64,000 nucleotides of DNA from Linum tenue (GCA_946122785.1 CAMGYJ010000011.1:22569007-22633006); one strand, 5' to 3'. Counted from the stretch's first letter, positions 33,772-44,940 are shown. Made by a program: numbers and translations. Notes: generated by a model not told the origin, from the letters alone.

Positions 33772-35870
33772 TGATTAAAGACAAATTATACAAATTTATA
33801 CCCGTTTCTCTTTGTCATTTGACTTGTGTTGCATCTTCCTTGGAGTCATTTTATGTTCGGTTTTTGCATGTTTGAGTATGTTTCAGGGCCTAGCAAGTGA
33901 AATGGGCGAAAGGAACGAAAGTCGAACAAAATGGGACAAAATGGTGAGATGTGTCAAAGCTCACGGTTCATAGCATTTCTTCAGCTAGAGTGTGACATGT
34001 GATGTCGAATCGTAAACTTCGCAGAGAATCTATGAGGAACAGGATGGCTTGCAGGCAGTTGCAAACTTCACGGTCCCGGGCCGTGAGTATTTCACCCGGA
34101 CGATGAAGTTCATTATTGGAACGGCGCACATCTAGTCGATCTCACTGTTTTTACAAGGTTCACTGCCGTGACGGGCAACCATGAACTTTGCACTCGCGGG
34201 TATATAACGGAGCTAAAATCTTATTTCAAAGAGAGTTGGTTTCTGGAGTGAAAAATTGGAGTTTTTCTTGCATTTTATAGATAGTGACGAACCTAGAGAG
34301 CTTAGAAGATATTTGGAGCTTCTCACCACCATTGAGGCTTAATTTCATCACCAAGAGCAGCCACGGAGGATGATCTTCTTCTCATAATGATTCTCTTTTC
34401 CATTCTGGTTGTTTTTTTCTCACTCTAGCTATGGAGTAGTCCATCCAATTCACTTGGGTGTTGTAGATTCATAGTTATTATGTTGTAATTGATAGTAACC
34501 CTATGCCTTGATTTTTATCTTGATTATATATTGAGTTGAATATTATTCGTGAAAATTGAAGTTTCTTGATCACTTCCCTCAATTTTGGGCTAATTGACTT
34601 TGTTGAGAGAATATTTCCTTTGATTTTATTTAGAACATTGCCAATTCAACACATGGGGTCTATGAATGAGTGTAATTAGTTTCCTTGTGTAGTATTGGGT
34701 TTTACCCAATTGTGGGGGTAGTTTTGGTTTGTTTGATTACCTAGGTCAGTTGTAGGTATGCCTCTCTAGCTAGTGTATTTGAGTAGGATAGGATAACCTG
34801 AATAGGGAGTCCTATATATTTAGATTAGAGCTTCCCACGGTATATGCATGCAAGTGTGAATCGTTCTAGGGTATCACAATGTCAATTAGACTGACACTAA
34901 GGGGAAAAACATCCGAGTGAAGCTGTTATTGATTAAATTTAATCTTATTTACTTTTGTGCCGGTTTAGTTTGAGTATTTGAAGTAAGGATAGATAAGTTG
35001 CTCGGGTTTATATTGAAAATACTTGCTCTATACTACACCCAGTTAGAGGTTGCACTTGGTCTTTGATCAGTTGTAGTTAGAAGTGAACAAACACATACGC
35101 AAGCCGACTCACCCGTCCAACCCGACCCAACCCACCTGTATTTATCGCTAAAACTAAAGTTTAGGGTTGGATGAGAGTTTTCTTTTGTAAAACCCACCTC
35201 TATTGGGTTGCGTGTGGATTTTGGATTGCACAACTCGTAGAACCCAACCCAACCCAACCCGTGTTCTAACTATTGGTATAAGTTCGTATCCAAAAAATAT
35301 TTTATGTCGTTATATAAACATATTTATGAGATAATTAAGATATTTCACTATGTTTTTCTCTCATGGTCTCCCTAATCTAATGCATTCTTCGGCTTAAAGT
35401 TTAGTTGTAGATTTAATAGAGCTATGATTGACGGAATCCTATTTCTTGTGTACAGTTTTAATAGAATAGCATATTATGAATGCGTACGTTTATAACATCT
35501 TTAGCCTATTTCGAAAAATGTCGAGAAAAAAACTAGACATATGTTGAAGTAAATAACATTTATTAAAATTAAAACAACATTTGGGCATTTTGAAACCTTT
35601 CACCTCGCTTTATTCATTTGATATTTTAATTAGTTATATAGTATTTGTATGGTGTAGAATAATTACATTTTTATTGTTGGGTTGGCTTTTTACTTAAAAA
35701 ATCGCCAACCCGGCACAACCCAATTAGAAACAAACCGTAGGGTTTTAATTTTTCGGCTGGGTTTGGATTTAATATTTCCCAAACTGTAGTGCATAGGTCG
35801 GGTGATTAAAATGACTGAACCCGGACCACCCGACCCATGTACACCCCTAGTTGTAGTTAGGCACGAGTCA
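33772..35870 (+). mobile_element. Solo gypsy LTR (Athila-like), split by a hAT
   Basis: It starts TGATTAAAGACAAATTATAC and ends GAGTCA. Flanks ATACT (33767-33771) and GTACT (35871-35875) are a 5-bp duplication with one change. The layout matches the other Athila-type LTRs here: short start, a region with CACGG/CCGTG words (33965-34190), a TATATAA box near 34200, the GCTATGGAGTAGTCC motif near 34430 and CTATACTACACCCAGTTAGA near the end. Without the hAT it is about 1.3 kb. No primer site or interior follows. Confidence 0.8.
35078..35849. mobile_element. hAT-like non-autonomous element (772 bp)
   Basis: Its ends are TAGAAGTGAAC (left) and GTACACCCCTA (right), imperfect inverses of TAGGGGTGTAC. 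A perfect 8-bp duplication, GTTGTAGT, flanks it (35070-35077 and 35850-35857), as expected for hAT. Subterminal parts are rich in AACCCAACCC and GGGTTGG words. No transposase is encoded; frames at 35033 and 35690 are repeat shadows. Confidence 0.85.
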
Positions 35871-35875
35871 GTACT

Positions 35876-36088
35876 AAAACACATCATGCATCTATTACAA
35901 GCTCACTGATCATGTAGTTATGATTTATAATTAAATTATAGCAATATATACTAAAGATGCATTGATATAAGGGGAAAATGTATCAAATATGGGAGCGATG
36001 AACACTATAATTTGAGCATCATCAAGGGATTCCTACGCTTTAAAATTGTTTGGTGGATGCTCATCAAGCCACAGTCTTTCTTTTATAG
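35876..36088. other. Short AT-rich spacer
   Basis: Between two solo LTRs. No coding or structural signal is seen. Confidence 0.6.
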
Positions 36089-36093
36089 TTAAC

Positions 36094-37721
36094 TGATTCG
36101 GGCATAATTGTACATGTTTTACCCCCGTTTTCCTTAGGCGTTTGTGGCAATTTCGCTCCTAAAAGGGTGGTTTTACGCTAGGTTTCTTATGTTTTAGCGT
36201 GTTTCAGGATCTAACCGATGAAATTAGCCCCGGAGTCGAAATTTGGAAGAAAAGGAGCAGAGAGGAGGAAACAACCTGTGATCAAGGTCTACCATTGGAG
36301 TTCACGGTCTTACAAGACCGTGAAATGGAGCCAAAATCCGTGAACCGCGAAGCGTCCAGGGCGAATCCAGAGGTTACTGACGCGTGGATGTGAAGCGATG
36401 CGTTTTGGTCTTAGCACCGAGTTCATGGACGCGTTTCAATGTTCACGGCCGTGAACTGAGGTCTAACACCGTGAACTGCTCAACGCGTCCTTGAACTAAG
36501 ACCGTGAACTACTCAACGCTTCATTTAGCTCAGCTCTAAGACCTTGAACTGAGCCTGATTTGGGTATAAAAGGAGCGGGGAGCTGAAGGAGAAGAGAGAG
36601 CTTCATTTTTAGGTTAGGTTTTCATTTTCAGAATAAAAGAGGATTCTAGTGAGAGGTTAGGGTTTCTTCTAGAGTGAGAAAGTGCAAATCAAAGGAGGAA
36701 GAAGGAGCTTTAGGCATGTTCCTAGCTAGAGGATTGAAGATTTCTTCATCTCAAGGGTGTCTCAAGCATCAAGGAGGAAAGATTGACATCACTTCATGGT
36801 TCTTCCTTCTATTTTTGTTGTTTTCTCTTGCTTAGCTATGGAATAGCCTACCTATTCACTTGGGTGTTGTAAACACTAGCCACAATTATGTGAATGCTTA
36901 TGTGAATTGAATGATTGTTTATGGGTGTTGTTTAATTCAATGAGGTATTACTCATGTTGATTGTGCATGCTTGTGCTTAGCAATCTAAGGATTGTGCATG
37001 TTTTGTGCTTAGGCTCGGTTTGTGCATTTTGGTGCTTAGCAACCTAAGGATTGTGCATGATTGTGCTTAGCATCCTTAGGTTTGTGCATGTTGGTGCTTA
37101 ACAATCTAATTAGCTACTTTAAGATTAGAGAGGAAAATCCCCCTTTCAAGGGAGACTCAATCGATTTGGTTTTCCTTTAGCTTTTTAAGTCACCTAACTA
37201 GGTTAATTTAGGGCAAACCTCAATATTGAATTAAGCAAATTGGTTAAGCGCGATTAAGCCGTCCAAACCTTGAGTTGAGTGAGGGAGTAAGTCAACCACC
37301 GATTGTCTAAACCGAGAGGGTCCAGTGACATGGCCTATAATTTATACCTCGGTTTAGCAATCGAGAGTGTGGTCTACGACTATATTTGCATCCCTCTGCG
37401 GTTCGCGGTTACCTTGCACATAGCGATCATTTCAATTCACATACCATGGTAGTAGTTAGGGGGAAGCAACACCCGAGTGAGGTCCTCTCATATAGAATTT
37501 CCCTCAATTTACTTTACTTGTTTGTTTTCATTTGTATTTTTCATAGGTTTAAACTAAAAAAAACCCGTTTTGCTAGATAACAACTTAAGTGATTGAAGTA
37601 GGGGTACATGGACTGGCCTCGGGTTAATAATTTAAATACTTGCCCTATATTGCACCCAGCTAGAGTTTAAAAACTTGGGCTCTAGTCGGGATTAATTTGT
37701 GGTATAGTTTCGTGCGAGTTA
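36094..37721 (+). mobile_element. Solo gypsy LTR (Athila-like) with TTAAC duplication
   Basis: It starts TGATTCGGGCATAATTGTAC and ends GTGCGAGTTA (normally ...GAGTCA). The 5-bp duplication TTAAC is exact (36089-36093 and 37722-37726). It contains an array of GTTCACGG/CCGTGAAC words at 36295-36520, a GGTATAAAAGGAGC box at about 36564, and the CTATGGAATAGCC motif near 36835. Repeated GTGCATGxTTGTGCTTAG words (36960-37110) form a small tandem array. No interior remains. Confidence 0.85.
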
Positions 37722-37741
37722 TTAACAAAAAAGAAAAAGTC

Positions 37742-38171
37742 TTAGACATAGTGCTTCTTTTTCTCCTTCGTTTGCAAATAGGCAAATATATTGAGAAAAT
37801 TCTTAATGTGTAAGATAAGATCTTTGTCATCTTCTCCTAAGAAACGCTTCATTTCTTGCACCATTCTAATTAAGGATGGTCTTATCTCGACATTTATTGA
37901 GTTGATCATGCTGGCCAAGAGCTTTGATACCCTTGGTCGAAAATAGTGAAAGAGTGATGAGGCAACCATCTTTCCTTTGAAGCAGCTTCTAATATTGTAT
38001 CCATTTGTGATTTTGAATGATATCTTCATTGTAGGTTCGAGTTCTTCAAAACAAAACACACTAGTGCATAATACTAACTCGTCAATAGTATTCACATCGC
38101 AAACGACAATGACTTTAGCTAGCCAAAAGAGAGAGAAACGACAAGGACTCCAATTTACGGATCTATTTTAA
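37742..38171 (-). other. Unrecognised open frame on the minus strand
   Basis: A frame without obvious repeats runs on the minus strand from about 38165 (no ATG until 38095) to a stop at 37742. It includes ELEPTMKISFKITNGYNIRS and RVSKLLASMINSINVEIRPS. It looks like a real exon in composition, but I do not recognise it. It could be a host gene fragment or DNA carried by an element. There is no partner exon that I can define. Confidence 0.3.
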
Positions 38172-38857
38172 AAACAATTAGTTGTCTGGATCTGCAATTA
38201 AAGATCATCGCTTAATCGTCGCCGATATTAATATCAAAGCTAGATCTTCACAGCTTCCTCACGAATTATAGAGAATGAAAAAATTCATTGAAATAAAAGT
38301 CATCACCATAAATGAATCTTGAAATAATAAACCCTCAAAAGGGAATTGGACACAAATCCACATTGTTCCTCATCTTAAACTAGATCTACACCAGTTGCGT
38401 CTCCCTCTGCTGCAGTGAATCCGGCCTACCTAAACCTTCATCACTTTCCATCCTCTTCCCCTGTTTCAAATCAGTCGCCAACCACCAAAGCCACCATGAC
38501 AATTTACCATTTCTCTCTCTCAAATCCCCTTGTTTCTTTGTGACCTAAATCGAGCCCCAATTTTTCGTCTTTCTTGCGCACTAGTATGCACCATCGGAGT
38601 AGCCAGTGGAGGCAATAGGAGTATGACTCATTGTTGACCGAGCATGTAGATCTAATTGTCAGGCCTTTTCGAGAAGCTTGTCATCAGCCCCTTTTCTTTG
38701 ACAAGAAGAAGAAGAAGAAGAAGAAGAATAAAGGAAGATGGCGGTAAGAGGGGATGGGAAGAGAAGAAGCGGGTAAGAGGAAGGTGAGAAGCAATAGGAA
38801 GAGGGTTCTCATGAAAAGGGTTCTAAAAATTTGGTGAAAAAGGTGAAGAAGAGGGTA
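38172..38857. other. Unassigned DNA with (GAA)n tract
   Basis: No gene is found. A (GAA)n run lies at 38704-38728, followed by A/G-rich DNA up to the LTR element at 38863. Confidence 0.5.
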
Positions 38858-38862
38858 AGAGA

Positions 38863-39133
38863 TGAAGAATCCGGTTAAAACAACCTTTAGATTGATGGAT
38901 TATTGATTGATTGCTTAAATTGTACATAATGGGTACACTACTTATACATGAAGGAAACACAACAAGGAATAATTGACAACAACGATAACCATGCTAGACT
39001 TGAAGCAAGGGTTGTAGCAGAGCAACATGGGTGTGCTGTTGGAGTGCAGGATGGGATGTGTTGCATGCTGGGCTTCATGGGTGGCTCGGGAGCTATGTAC
39101 AGCTCATGGCATGGACATATATGATATGCAACA
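38863..39133 (-). repeat. 3' LTR of the non-coding element
   Basis: On the minus strand it runs TGTTGCATATCAT...GGATTCTTCA. It contains the uninterrupted hAT target, CTACTTAT, followed by ACATGAAGG (about 38938-38955). Confidence 0.87.
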
Positions 39134-39189
39134 ATCCCTCTCAAACTTAGACATGAATGACAAGAATGTCGAACTTGAAAAGGAAATCT

Positions 39190-39830
39190 AAAGAACGGAA
39201 AAGGGGACGATCATGCTGGGATCATTATTGCATTTTGAACATCCTGGACAAGGTTGTCGTTGGACGCCACTGATGGAATCTCTTCGAGCAACCTGATGGA
39301 TATGTCAACTTAAATCAACTCACTGTTTCAAGTTTGAGCCGTTTACTATTTCCATGAAAAGTTGCTTCTTCTCAACTAATTTTGCTCTTTTTGGAATAGC
39401 GGCTGCTCATTGGCTAGCTGGCTTTCCCTTCAGCTTTTTGTTGAAACTTCAATTTGGGATATGCTACAACTTCTTGGCTAGCTAGCATTCCTTGCAATAT
39501 TTTCCCTATTCTCCCCCTCAAGCTGGAGCATGAACACTGTGAATGCCCAACTTAAAAGGTGAAGAATAATTGGTCTTTTCCCACTAATGAACAATGAGGG
39601 GATGATATTTTCTTGGATCACGACTGCCTTCTGAATGTCGAGGGGACGATTGCTTCTTGGATTGTACTAACATTTATACGTTGAGGGGACGATTTGACCC
39701 TGACTTGCCTCGTGAAGCTGCGGGCCTATCTTTTCTAAGGTCGTGTCTGCCCTTTGGACGTCGAGGGGACGATCTCTTCTTGGATCGTACAACCGTCTAA
39801 TAACTCAAAGGGGACGACCTAATCGGGAAT
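39190..39830. repeat. Degenerate array of GAGGGGACGAT units
   Basis: The word (G/A)AGGGGACGA(T/C) occurs about six times at variable spacing of roughly 60-130 bases (near 39199, 39594, 39640, 39682, 39761, 39818). It is often followed by TTCTTGGATCGTAC-like text. It is an old tandem repeat in the element interior. Confidence 0.7.
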
Positions 39831-39845
39831 ACCTCGCATAATGGA

Positions 39846-41332
39846 TTGACAAACATTGGACGCAAAAGCTTTCTTTCTCTCCAGCACTGGCTAGTGAAGG
39901 GGCGTCCATTCTTTTGGTTCGTAATGTTCTTCACTGCTACCATGTTTAGGGAGGATTTGCATTCTCTTTTACAAATGAAAATTCTTCACAATCTAAAAAG
40001 GGACCTAAGACAAAGGGAACATATATACCACCAAAATAAGACTCCTGCTGCAACAATCTCCAACCACCAGTATGTTACAAGACCAACTTGTTCTCTGAAC
40101 TTGCTGAATTGGGCCGATCAAAAGAATTTCAGACAAGTGAAATATGTGATACTCTTTTGGCCCCATATCATCTCTTCATGAGTCAAGTAGATTTGACCCA
40201 ATGAAAGAGAGGAACTGGGCGCATCTCATCTTGGAATAGAAAACTTTGTCTACGTGAAAAGTTTGATTTGGCCCAATCCATATTTTGTTGACTGCTAGCG
40301 CGACCCGTGAGCTGGAAGGTTCCTCTACATTTCGTCTTTCACTCCCAAAAGGCCAAGACTAGGTTTCTCCGCCTCCTTCTTCTCTGTTTCTTCCTTCTCT
40401 TTGGTTCAGCTATCTTGGCAATCTTGTTGACGCAGCTGGAGAGAAAAATGAAACGAATTGTCCGTAGAGACTGTGACATCACGAGGTACAGGAGGTGATG
40501 ATGATGGCTGGGTTGGAGGTTGAGAAGATGCCGAATACCAGGCGGTGCAGTCGCTTTTGGCGGTGGATCTGATGCTAGATCTAACTCGTTGAGATAGCAA
40601 TAACGAGCCGCGATTGCGGAGAAGCAACGAACAATGACAACTTCTGAAACAACGGCCAACAGAAGAAAGGGCGATGTTGATCGACGAGGGGGGAATTGCG
40701 GCGAACTCTACTGCTCTGCTTCTTCCCTTCCTTACCGTCATCAAAGCGGTGGAATTGTGAGGTTGGGGTGAATTTAGGTGACGACGAGCAAGTGGTGGCG
40801 GCAACGATTCATTGCAACAATGGCCTAGAGAAGTGGATTTGAATCAATATCACTAGCGATGACTGGTGACGATGTTGCAATCGGGATCCTACACCAGAAA
40901 TGATAATATTTTAGCCGACGGATCGGAAAGACGTCAGTAGCGCAGCTAGAACTGGATTTGACGGGGGGTGATAACATGGACATCTACCCTATCTTGATCC
41001 AGATGAGTCATCATGCAAATTGACAGAGATGCGACGAGCAACGGCGGGAGGGAAGGAATTCACCCTCGAACTACGGCTCTGGGATGGAGTCTACAATAAT
41101 GACTAAAGCGTTGGAATCAGCCTTCAAAGTCACCATACTGACTTCTGAAGCAGAGAACAGAGGTAAGTACCTCTGCCATTGATGTTAACAGTGGATGGCG
41201 GAAGCATGAAATGGCGATGATGATCTTGGAGAATGCTCCCTCATGGCTAGAAATGAAGAAAACTTTCGTATACTAGAAACCGAAGAACAAAAGAATGGAG
41301 ATTTGGAAGAAGGGTATGGAACTTGATTCCAT
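39846..41332 (-). other. Interior of the non-coding LTR element, no recognised gene
   Basis: Short frames occur on both strands (40406-40804 minus is the longest at 132 codons), but none has a recognisable domain or retroelement motif. They are listed only to say they were examined. Confidence 0.6.
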
Positions 41333-41429
41333 CTCTGATACCATAAAGAATTCGGTTGAAGCAACCTTTGGATGAATGGATTATTGATTGATTGCTTGAA
41401 TTGTACCAAATGGTTTCTACACTACTTGT

Positions 41430-42345
41430 TAGGGCTGGTATCGGTAAACCGATATCCGGTATAACCGGCTACCAAGCCGGTTACCGGTGGTATCGGTATA
41501 CCGAATACCGGCGGTATCGGTATTCGGATGTAAAATTTTCCAATCGATAATACCAGATACTTGGCGGTAATTACCGACTGTATATCGGTATAACGGAAAA
41601 AAAAAAAGTAAAACGCAGCGCAGCCGATTGGATTTGGGGGAAACTAAACCCTAATGCAAAATCAATCTTGACTCCCCCGCTGCACGCCACACTCGACCAT
41701 CTCCACTTATTCTCTCCCGAAAATTGATCTCGCCTCCCCCAACCCCGGAGCTACACCACCGGCCGCCGCTTCTTGAAACCGACAGCAGGGTTCTACTCTG
41801 ACCATGATTAATGATTGAAGAACGAATTGAAGAGGTAGAAGAAGAAAGGAAGGATTTATAAGTCAAAAGAAGGGAAGAAGGAGAAGGACAGGGGAGGAGG
41901 CGAGTGTTCACTGAGTTTGAGGCCAGAGATTCCGGCGGCGATAGTTATTCTTCCCCATTATGCTCGAAGGCTGAGAGTTTTGTAACGACGATTTTATGTG
42001 AGAATTCTCGCCCGAATGTGTTATGTCCCTCCTCCATTGTCCCTGCTAATTATCAAACTCTGATTTCATCCTTCCTTCTGAATTTCTGATTCCCGGACAA
42101 AGCAACTATTACTTTAATCATATAAATTAAATGTAATAAGAAACTTTAAAAAAAAGTACAAAAACACAGTAGTTCTCATCGGTTTTCGGGATACTGGGTA
42201 CATTATACCGGATACGATTACTCGGTATGCCGGTATGCCGACTGAGATTCGACATTGGTATTCGGCAGCCACGACGCCAGTACTCGGTATACCGAATACC
42301 GGGTAATCGGTATTCGGTATACCGGATACCGACCGATTACCAGCC
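41430..42345. mobile_element. hAT-like element, 916 bp, with empty site preserved
   Basis: Its ends TAGGGCTGGTATCGG and its inverse-like ATTACCAGCC match imperfectly. The flanks CTACTTGT (41422-41429) and GTACGTAT (42346-42353) are a decayed 8-bp duplication; the sister LTR has a single CTACTTAT at this place, which proves the insertion. The outer 120 bases on each side are dense in CGGTAT/ATACCG words. The centre is different in composition and carries an AAACCCTAA-like gene leader and a 86-codon frame (41651-41911, minus). No transposase is encoded. Confidence 0.85.
41651..41911 (-). other. Frame within the hAT, possible captured gene piece
   Basis: The frame MNTRLLPCPSPSSLLLTYKS... is Ser/Arg-rich and looks like an organelle-targeting leader or random GC-rich translation. 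It lies in the part of the hAT whose base composition differs from the termini. I cannot name a source gene; opposite-strand coding is equally possible. Confidence 0.25.
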
Positions 42346-42649
42346 GTACGTATACATGAAGGAAAGACAACAAGGAATAATAAACAACAACAATAACCAT
42401 GCTAGACTCGAAGCATGAGATGAAGCTGAGCAACATGGGTGTATTGCTGGAGTGCAGGGTAGATGGGCTACTTGCTGAGCATCATGGGTGGCTCTGGAGC
42501 TGTGAGTATAGCTCACAACATCGGAAAATATGATATTCAACAAGAGAGAGGGTTTAAGGGTTGGGAGGAGCTGCATGCGGGGTATATTAATGACAAGGGT
42601 TCTTGAAAATAAGCTTATGAGGGAATTTATTTATTTTGGGGAGTAATAG

Positions 42650-43460
42650 GGTTATGGGCGCCGTGTTTCAAATTTTGGGCGGAAAAATTCCAAACAAACA
42701 AATTCTAAATTTATGTCAGTTTTAATCAGCACAATTTAAAATTTTGTGTCGTTATAACAGATATAACAAATAACTGACACATACAACCAAAAACAGATTT
42801 TTTAAAAAATAAATTTGGGCTAATACCATTGGGAAACCCGAACTATCAAGAAATTATCATTTGTGTCCCGAACTATTCAATATTCAATTTATGTCACAAC
42901 GTATGATATTTTTGTGTAATTTATGTCCCGACAATTTCATTAACCGTTATGGATAACGGTTGACTAAATGGTGGTCAACTTGATTTTGACTTATGAGAGA
43001 AATCGACGGAGCAATTAAGACGATTTCGGGATTTTTGTAACTTTTTATTTTTTATTTTTCTTATTTTAGTCAATTAGGTGAAAATAGACATAAAATTAAT
43101 ATTTAAAATTTCATATCAGATGTCACGTCGACACTGATTGAATTTTCTGTTCAATATTGATGGCCAAACTCTGTCAACACTAACGGAAAAATAGTTCAGG
43201 ATAAATGTCATATTGAATAGTTCGGGACACAAGTGACACTTTTTTGTAGTTTAGTTTGCAAGTGGTATTAGCCCAATAAATTTTAATTTTGTGTCAGTTG
43301 TTGCCGACATAATTCACAAATTTAAAGCGACACAAAATAACTGACACTGATAACCCAAAAATTGGGTCGGTTCTCTTGACCGATACTAATCCTAAATTTT
43401 GTGTTAGCTCACTTAACCAACACGAAACAACCAATACTAAACACCTTTTTTCTTGTAGAG
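42650..43460. mobile_element. CACTA-like transposon terminus, interrupted
   Basis: The right end reads ...CACCTTTTTTCTTGTAGAG, the inverse of the CACTACAAGAAAA start typical of plant CACTA elements (the last two bases differ). Inward there are repeated GTGTCAGTT, AACTGACAC and GTCGGTT words on both strands, as in CACTA subterminal arrays. The left boundary is uncertain and no transposase is present. A small MULE is inserted at 42817-43274. Confidence 0.55.
42817..43274. mobile_element. 458-bp MULE deletion derivative of the 20136-31688 family
   Basis: Both ends begin GGGCTAATACC, and the left end continues ATTGGGAAACCCGAACTAT, close to the large MULE's termini. The 9-bp duplication AATAAATTT is exact (42808-42816 and 43275-43283). 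It has no coding capacity. Confidence 0.9.
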
Positions 43461-44045
43461 AGTCTATGACTCTTGTGCGAGTTTTTGTGTGTAAAGCTCT
43501 ATCCTAAGCTTCTCTTTGCACTAGTAGGTAAAGGGTGATACTAGTTACGAACGATGTGGTATTAGGGGATTTTTCTGCCCAAAGGGGTCCGAATACTCAT
43601 CCAAAATGGTTGAAAATAGAATGTTGACTTGAGACGAAGAAATAAGCTTCTAGAACCTTTTTAGGCCAGCGGCAGCCACACGGCAGCCTAGACCGCCATC
43701 AATCCTTCTTCAAATGGGCTGATTTTTGGTGTTCTAGTTCATCTTGGACTAATTGATTTGATTCTCAAATTCATCTCAATTTGACTTTGTTTGATCCGCT
43801 TTGACCATGGTCAAAGATAAGCCTGCTGCATTGTTTGGCCTTCTTCTTTGGGCCATAAAATGAGCATTCCATGTCCAAATCAATATCCATTTGCAACCAC
43901 TTGTTTGTATTTATGACCCATTTTTCTCATGAGTATATTTTATCCCTCAAATGCAGAAAATAGCATAATAAAGGCATAAAATAATACAAAACACACTCAA
44001 AGGCGAAATTAGGCACATTGTGTACATAATTATGATATTTATATG
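43461..44045 (-). mobile_element. Truncated gypsy LTR on the minus strand
   Basis: Read on the minus strand from about 44040, it starts ATAATTATGTACACAATGTG and continues with text like the start of the other Athila-type LTRs here. It is cut at 43461, where the CACTA end begins. Confidence 0.4.
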
Positions 44046-44940
44046 AAATATGATAAAATTAGTAAAAAAATATTGTTATGAGGCAAAATATATAAAAAAA
44101 GGATCTTGGGAACACTATCTTCAGTGATTGCTACATCATACTCATTTTGTTGTTGAAAGGAGTCAAAAGATGTGGGTTTGAGGAAAAATAACATCATATT
44201 CATCAATGTACTCTTCTCCCTTCTCCACCCTCATATATGACTGGTTGACAACTTACATAGGATTTGAGTTGGGGGGGGGGGGGAGGAAGGATGAAATTAT
44301 CTACATTGGAAATTTGAATTTTCACTCTTCGTTAATAAGTCCGTTAAGTCAAGTACCAACTTGGTCATAGGCTCCACGGGAAGGAGGGTTCTAATTAAGG
44401 TGTAAAGGAGGTTCTTCTTAGAATGATAAATGATTTTGGTATCTAAGGTGGTACGATTGGTGAGCATAGAGGGGTTTGTGCTTGAAATCCATAGGGATCC
44501 ATGTTTCAAAACTAAAATCACATAATTAACATAAACCAGCCTTCAGAGAGAAGTGTGGTGGACAAAACTACAATATACAAAAAAATGAAAAAACAAGATA
44601 ACGAACAAAAGAACACAATACCACACTCAAACAAAACAAACGCAAACACAAGACTAAATTTCTAGTTGTAAGCCTTTCATAATAGCCTAAATGTTACCAA
44701 TAATGGTGCGAAAAACTTCAGTGGTGGCAAAGTTTATAAGATTCGGTGCTCTGCTACTCTACTACACTAATGGTGTCAAAAAATTGACTGGAAGCAAAGT
44801 TGATAAGATTTGATGCTCTGCTACTCTACTACACCATTCCAGCCAAGTATAACTCAATTAAGTGGTATAGCGTAGTGGTGACATTTAGGACATGGCTTAA
44901 GAGAGCGAGGTGAGTATTTTGGGATTTGATTCCCCTCCCT
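44046..44940. other. Unassigned DNA with poly-G tract and a short duplication
   Basis: A run of 13 G lies at 44270-44282. The phrase GTGCTCTGCTACTCTACTACAC (with its left neighbours) occurs twice, about 64 bases apart, near 44745 and 44810. The minus frame at 44297-44521 has no recognised domain. Confidence 0.5.

Larger units (their letters stand above)
38863..42542 (-). mobile_element. Non-coding LTR retrotransposon (LARD/TRIM-like) with hAT insertion
   Basis: The element reads on the minus strand. The 3' LTR is 38863-39133 (271 bp) and the 5' LTR is 41344-42542 (about 275 bp once the 916-bp hAT is removed). The 5-bp duplication AGAGA is exact (38858-38862 and 42543-42547). The initiator-Met primer site TGGTATCAGAG (41333-41343) abuts the 5' LTR, and a GAGAGGGAT purine tract precedes the 3' LTR. 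The 2.2-kb interior has no gag or pol domain. It does contain CATGCTCCAGCTTGAGGGGG (about 39510-39530), a sequence that usually sits just before copia 3' LTRs, so the element seems to be a rearranged copia derivative. Confidence 0.88.
41344..42542 (-). repeat. 5' LTR of the non-coding element, split by hAT
   Basis: It matches 38863-39133 outside the inserted segment 41430-42345. On the minus strand it ends ATTCTTTA directly before the Met primer site (CA changed to TA). Confidence 0.85.

Noticed and set aside
40307..40804. Frames inside the non-coding LTR element
   Set aside because: Both strands are open for short distances with no retroelement or host motif.
44270..44282. Poly-G tract as a possible regulatory G-quadruplex
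   Set aside because: It is a single homopolymer run and may be slippage. It has no gene context.
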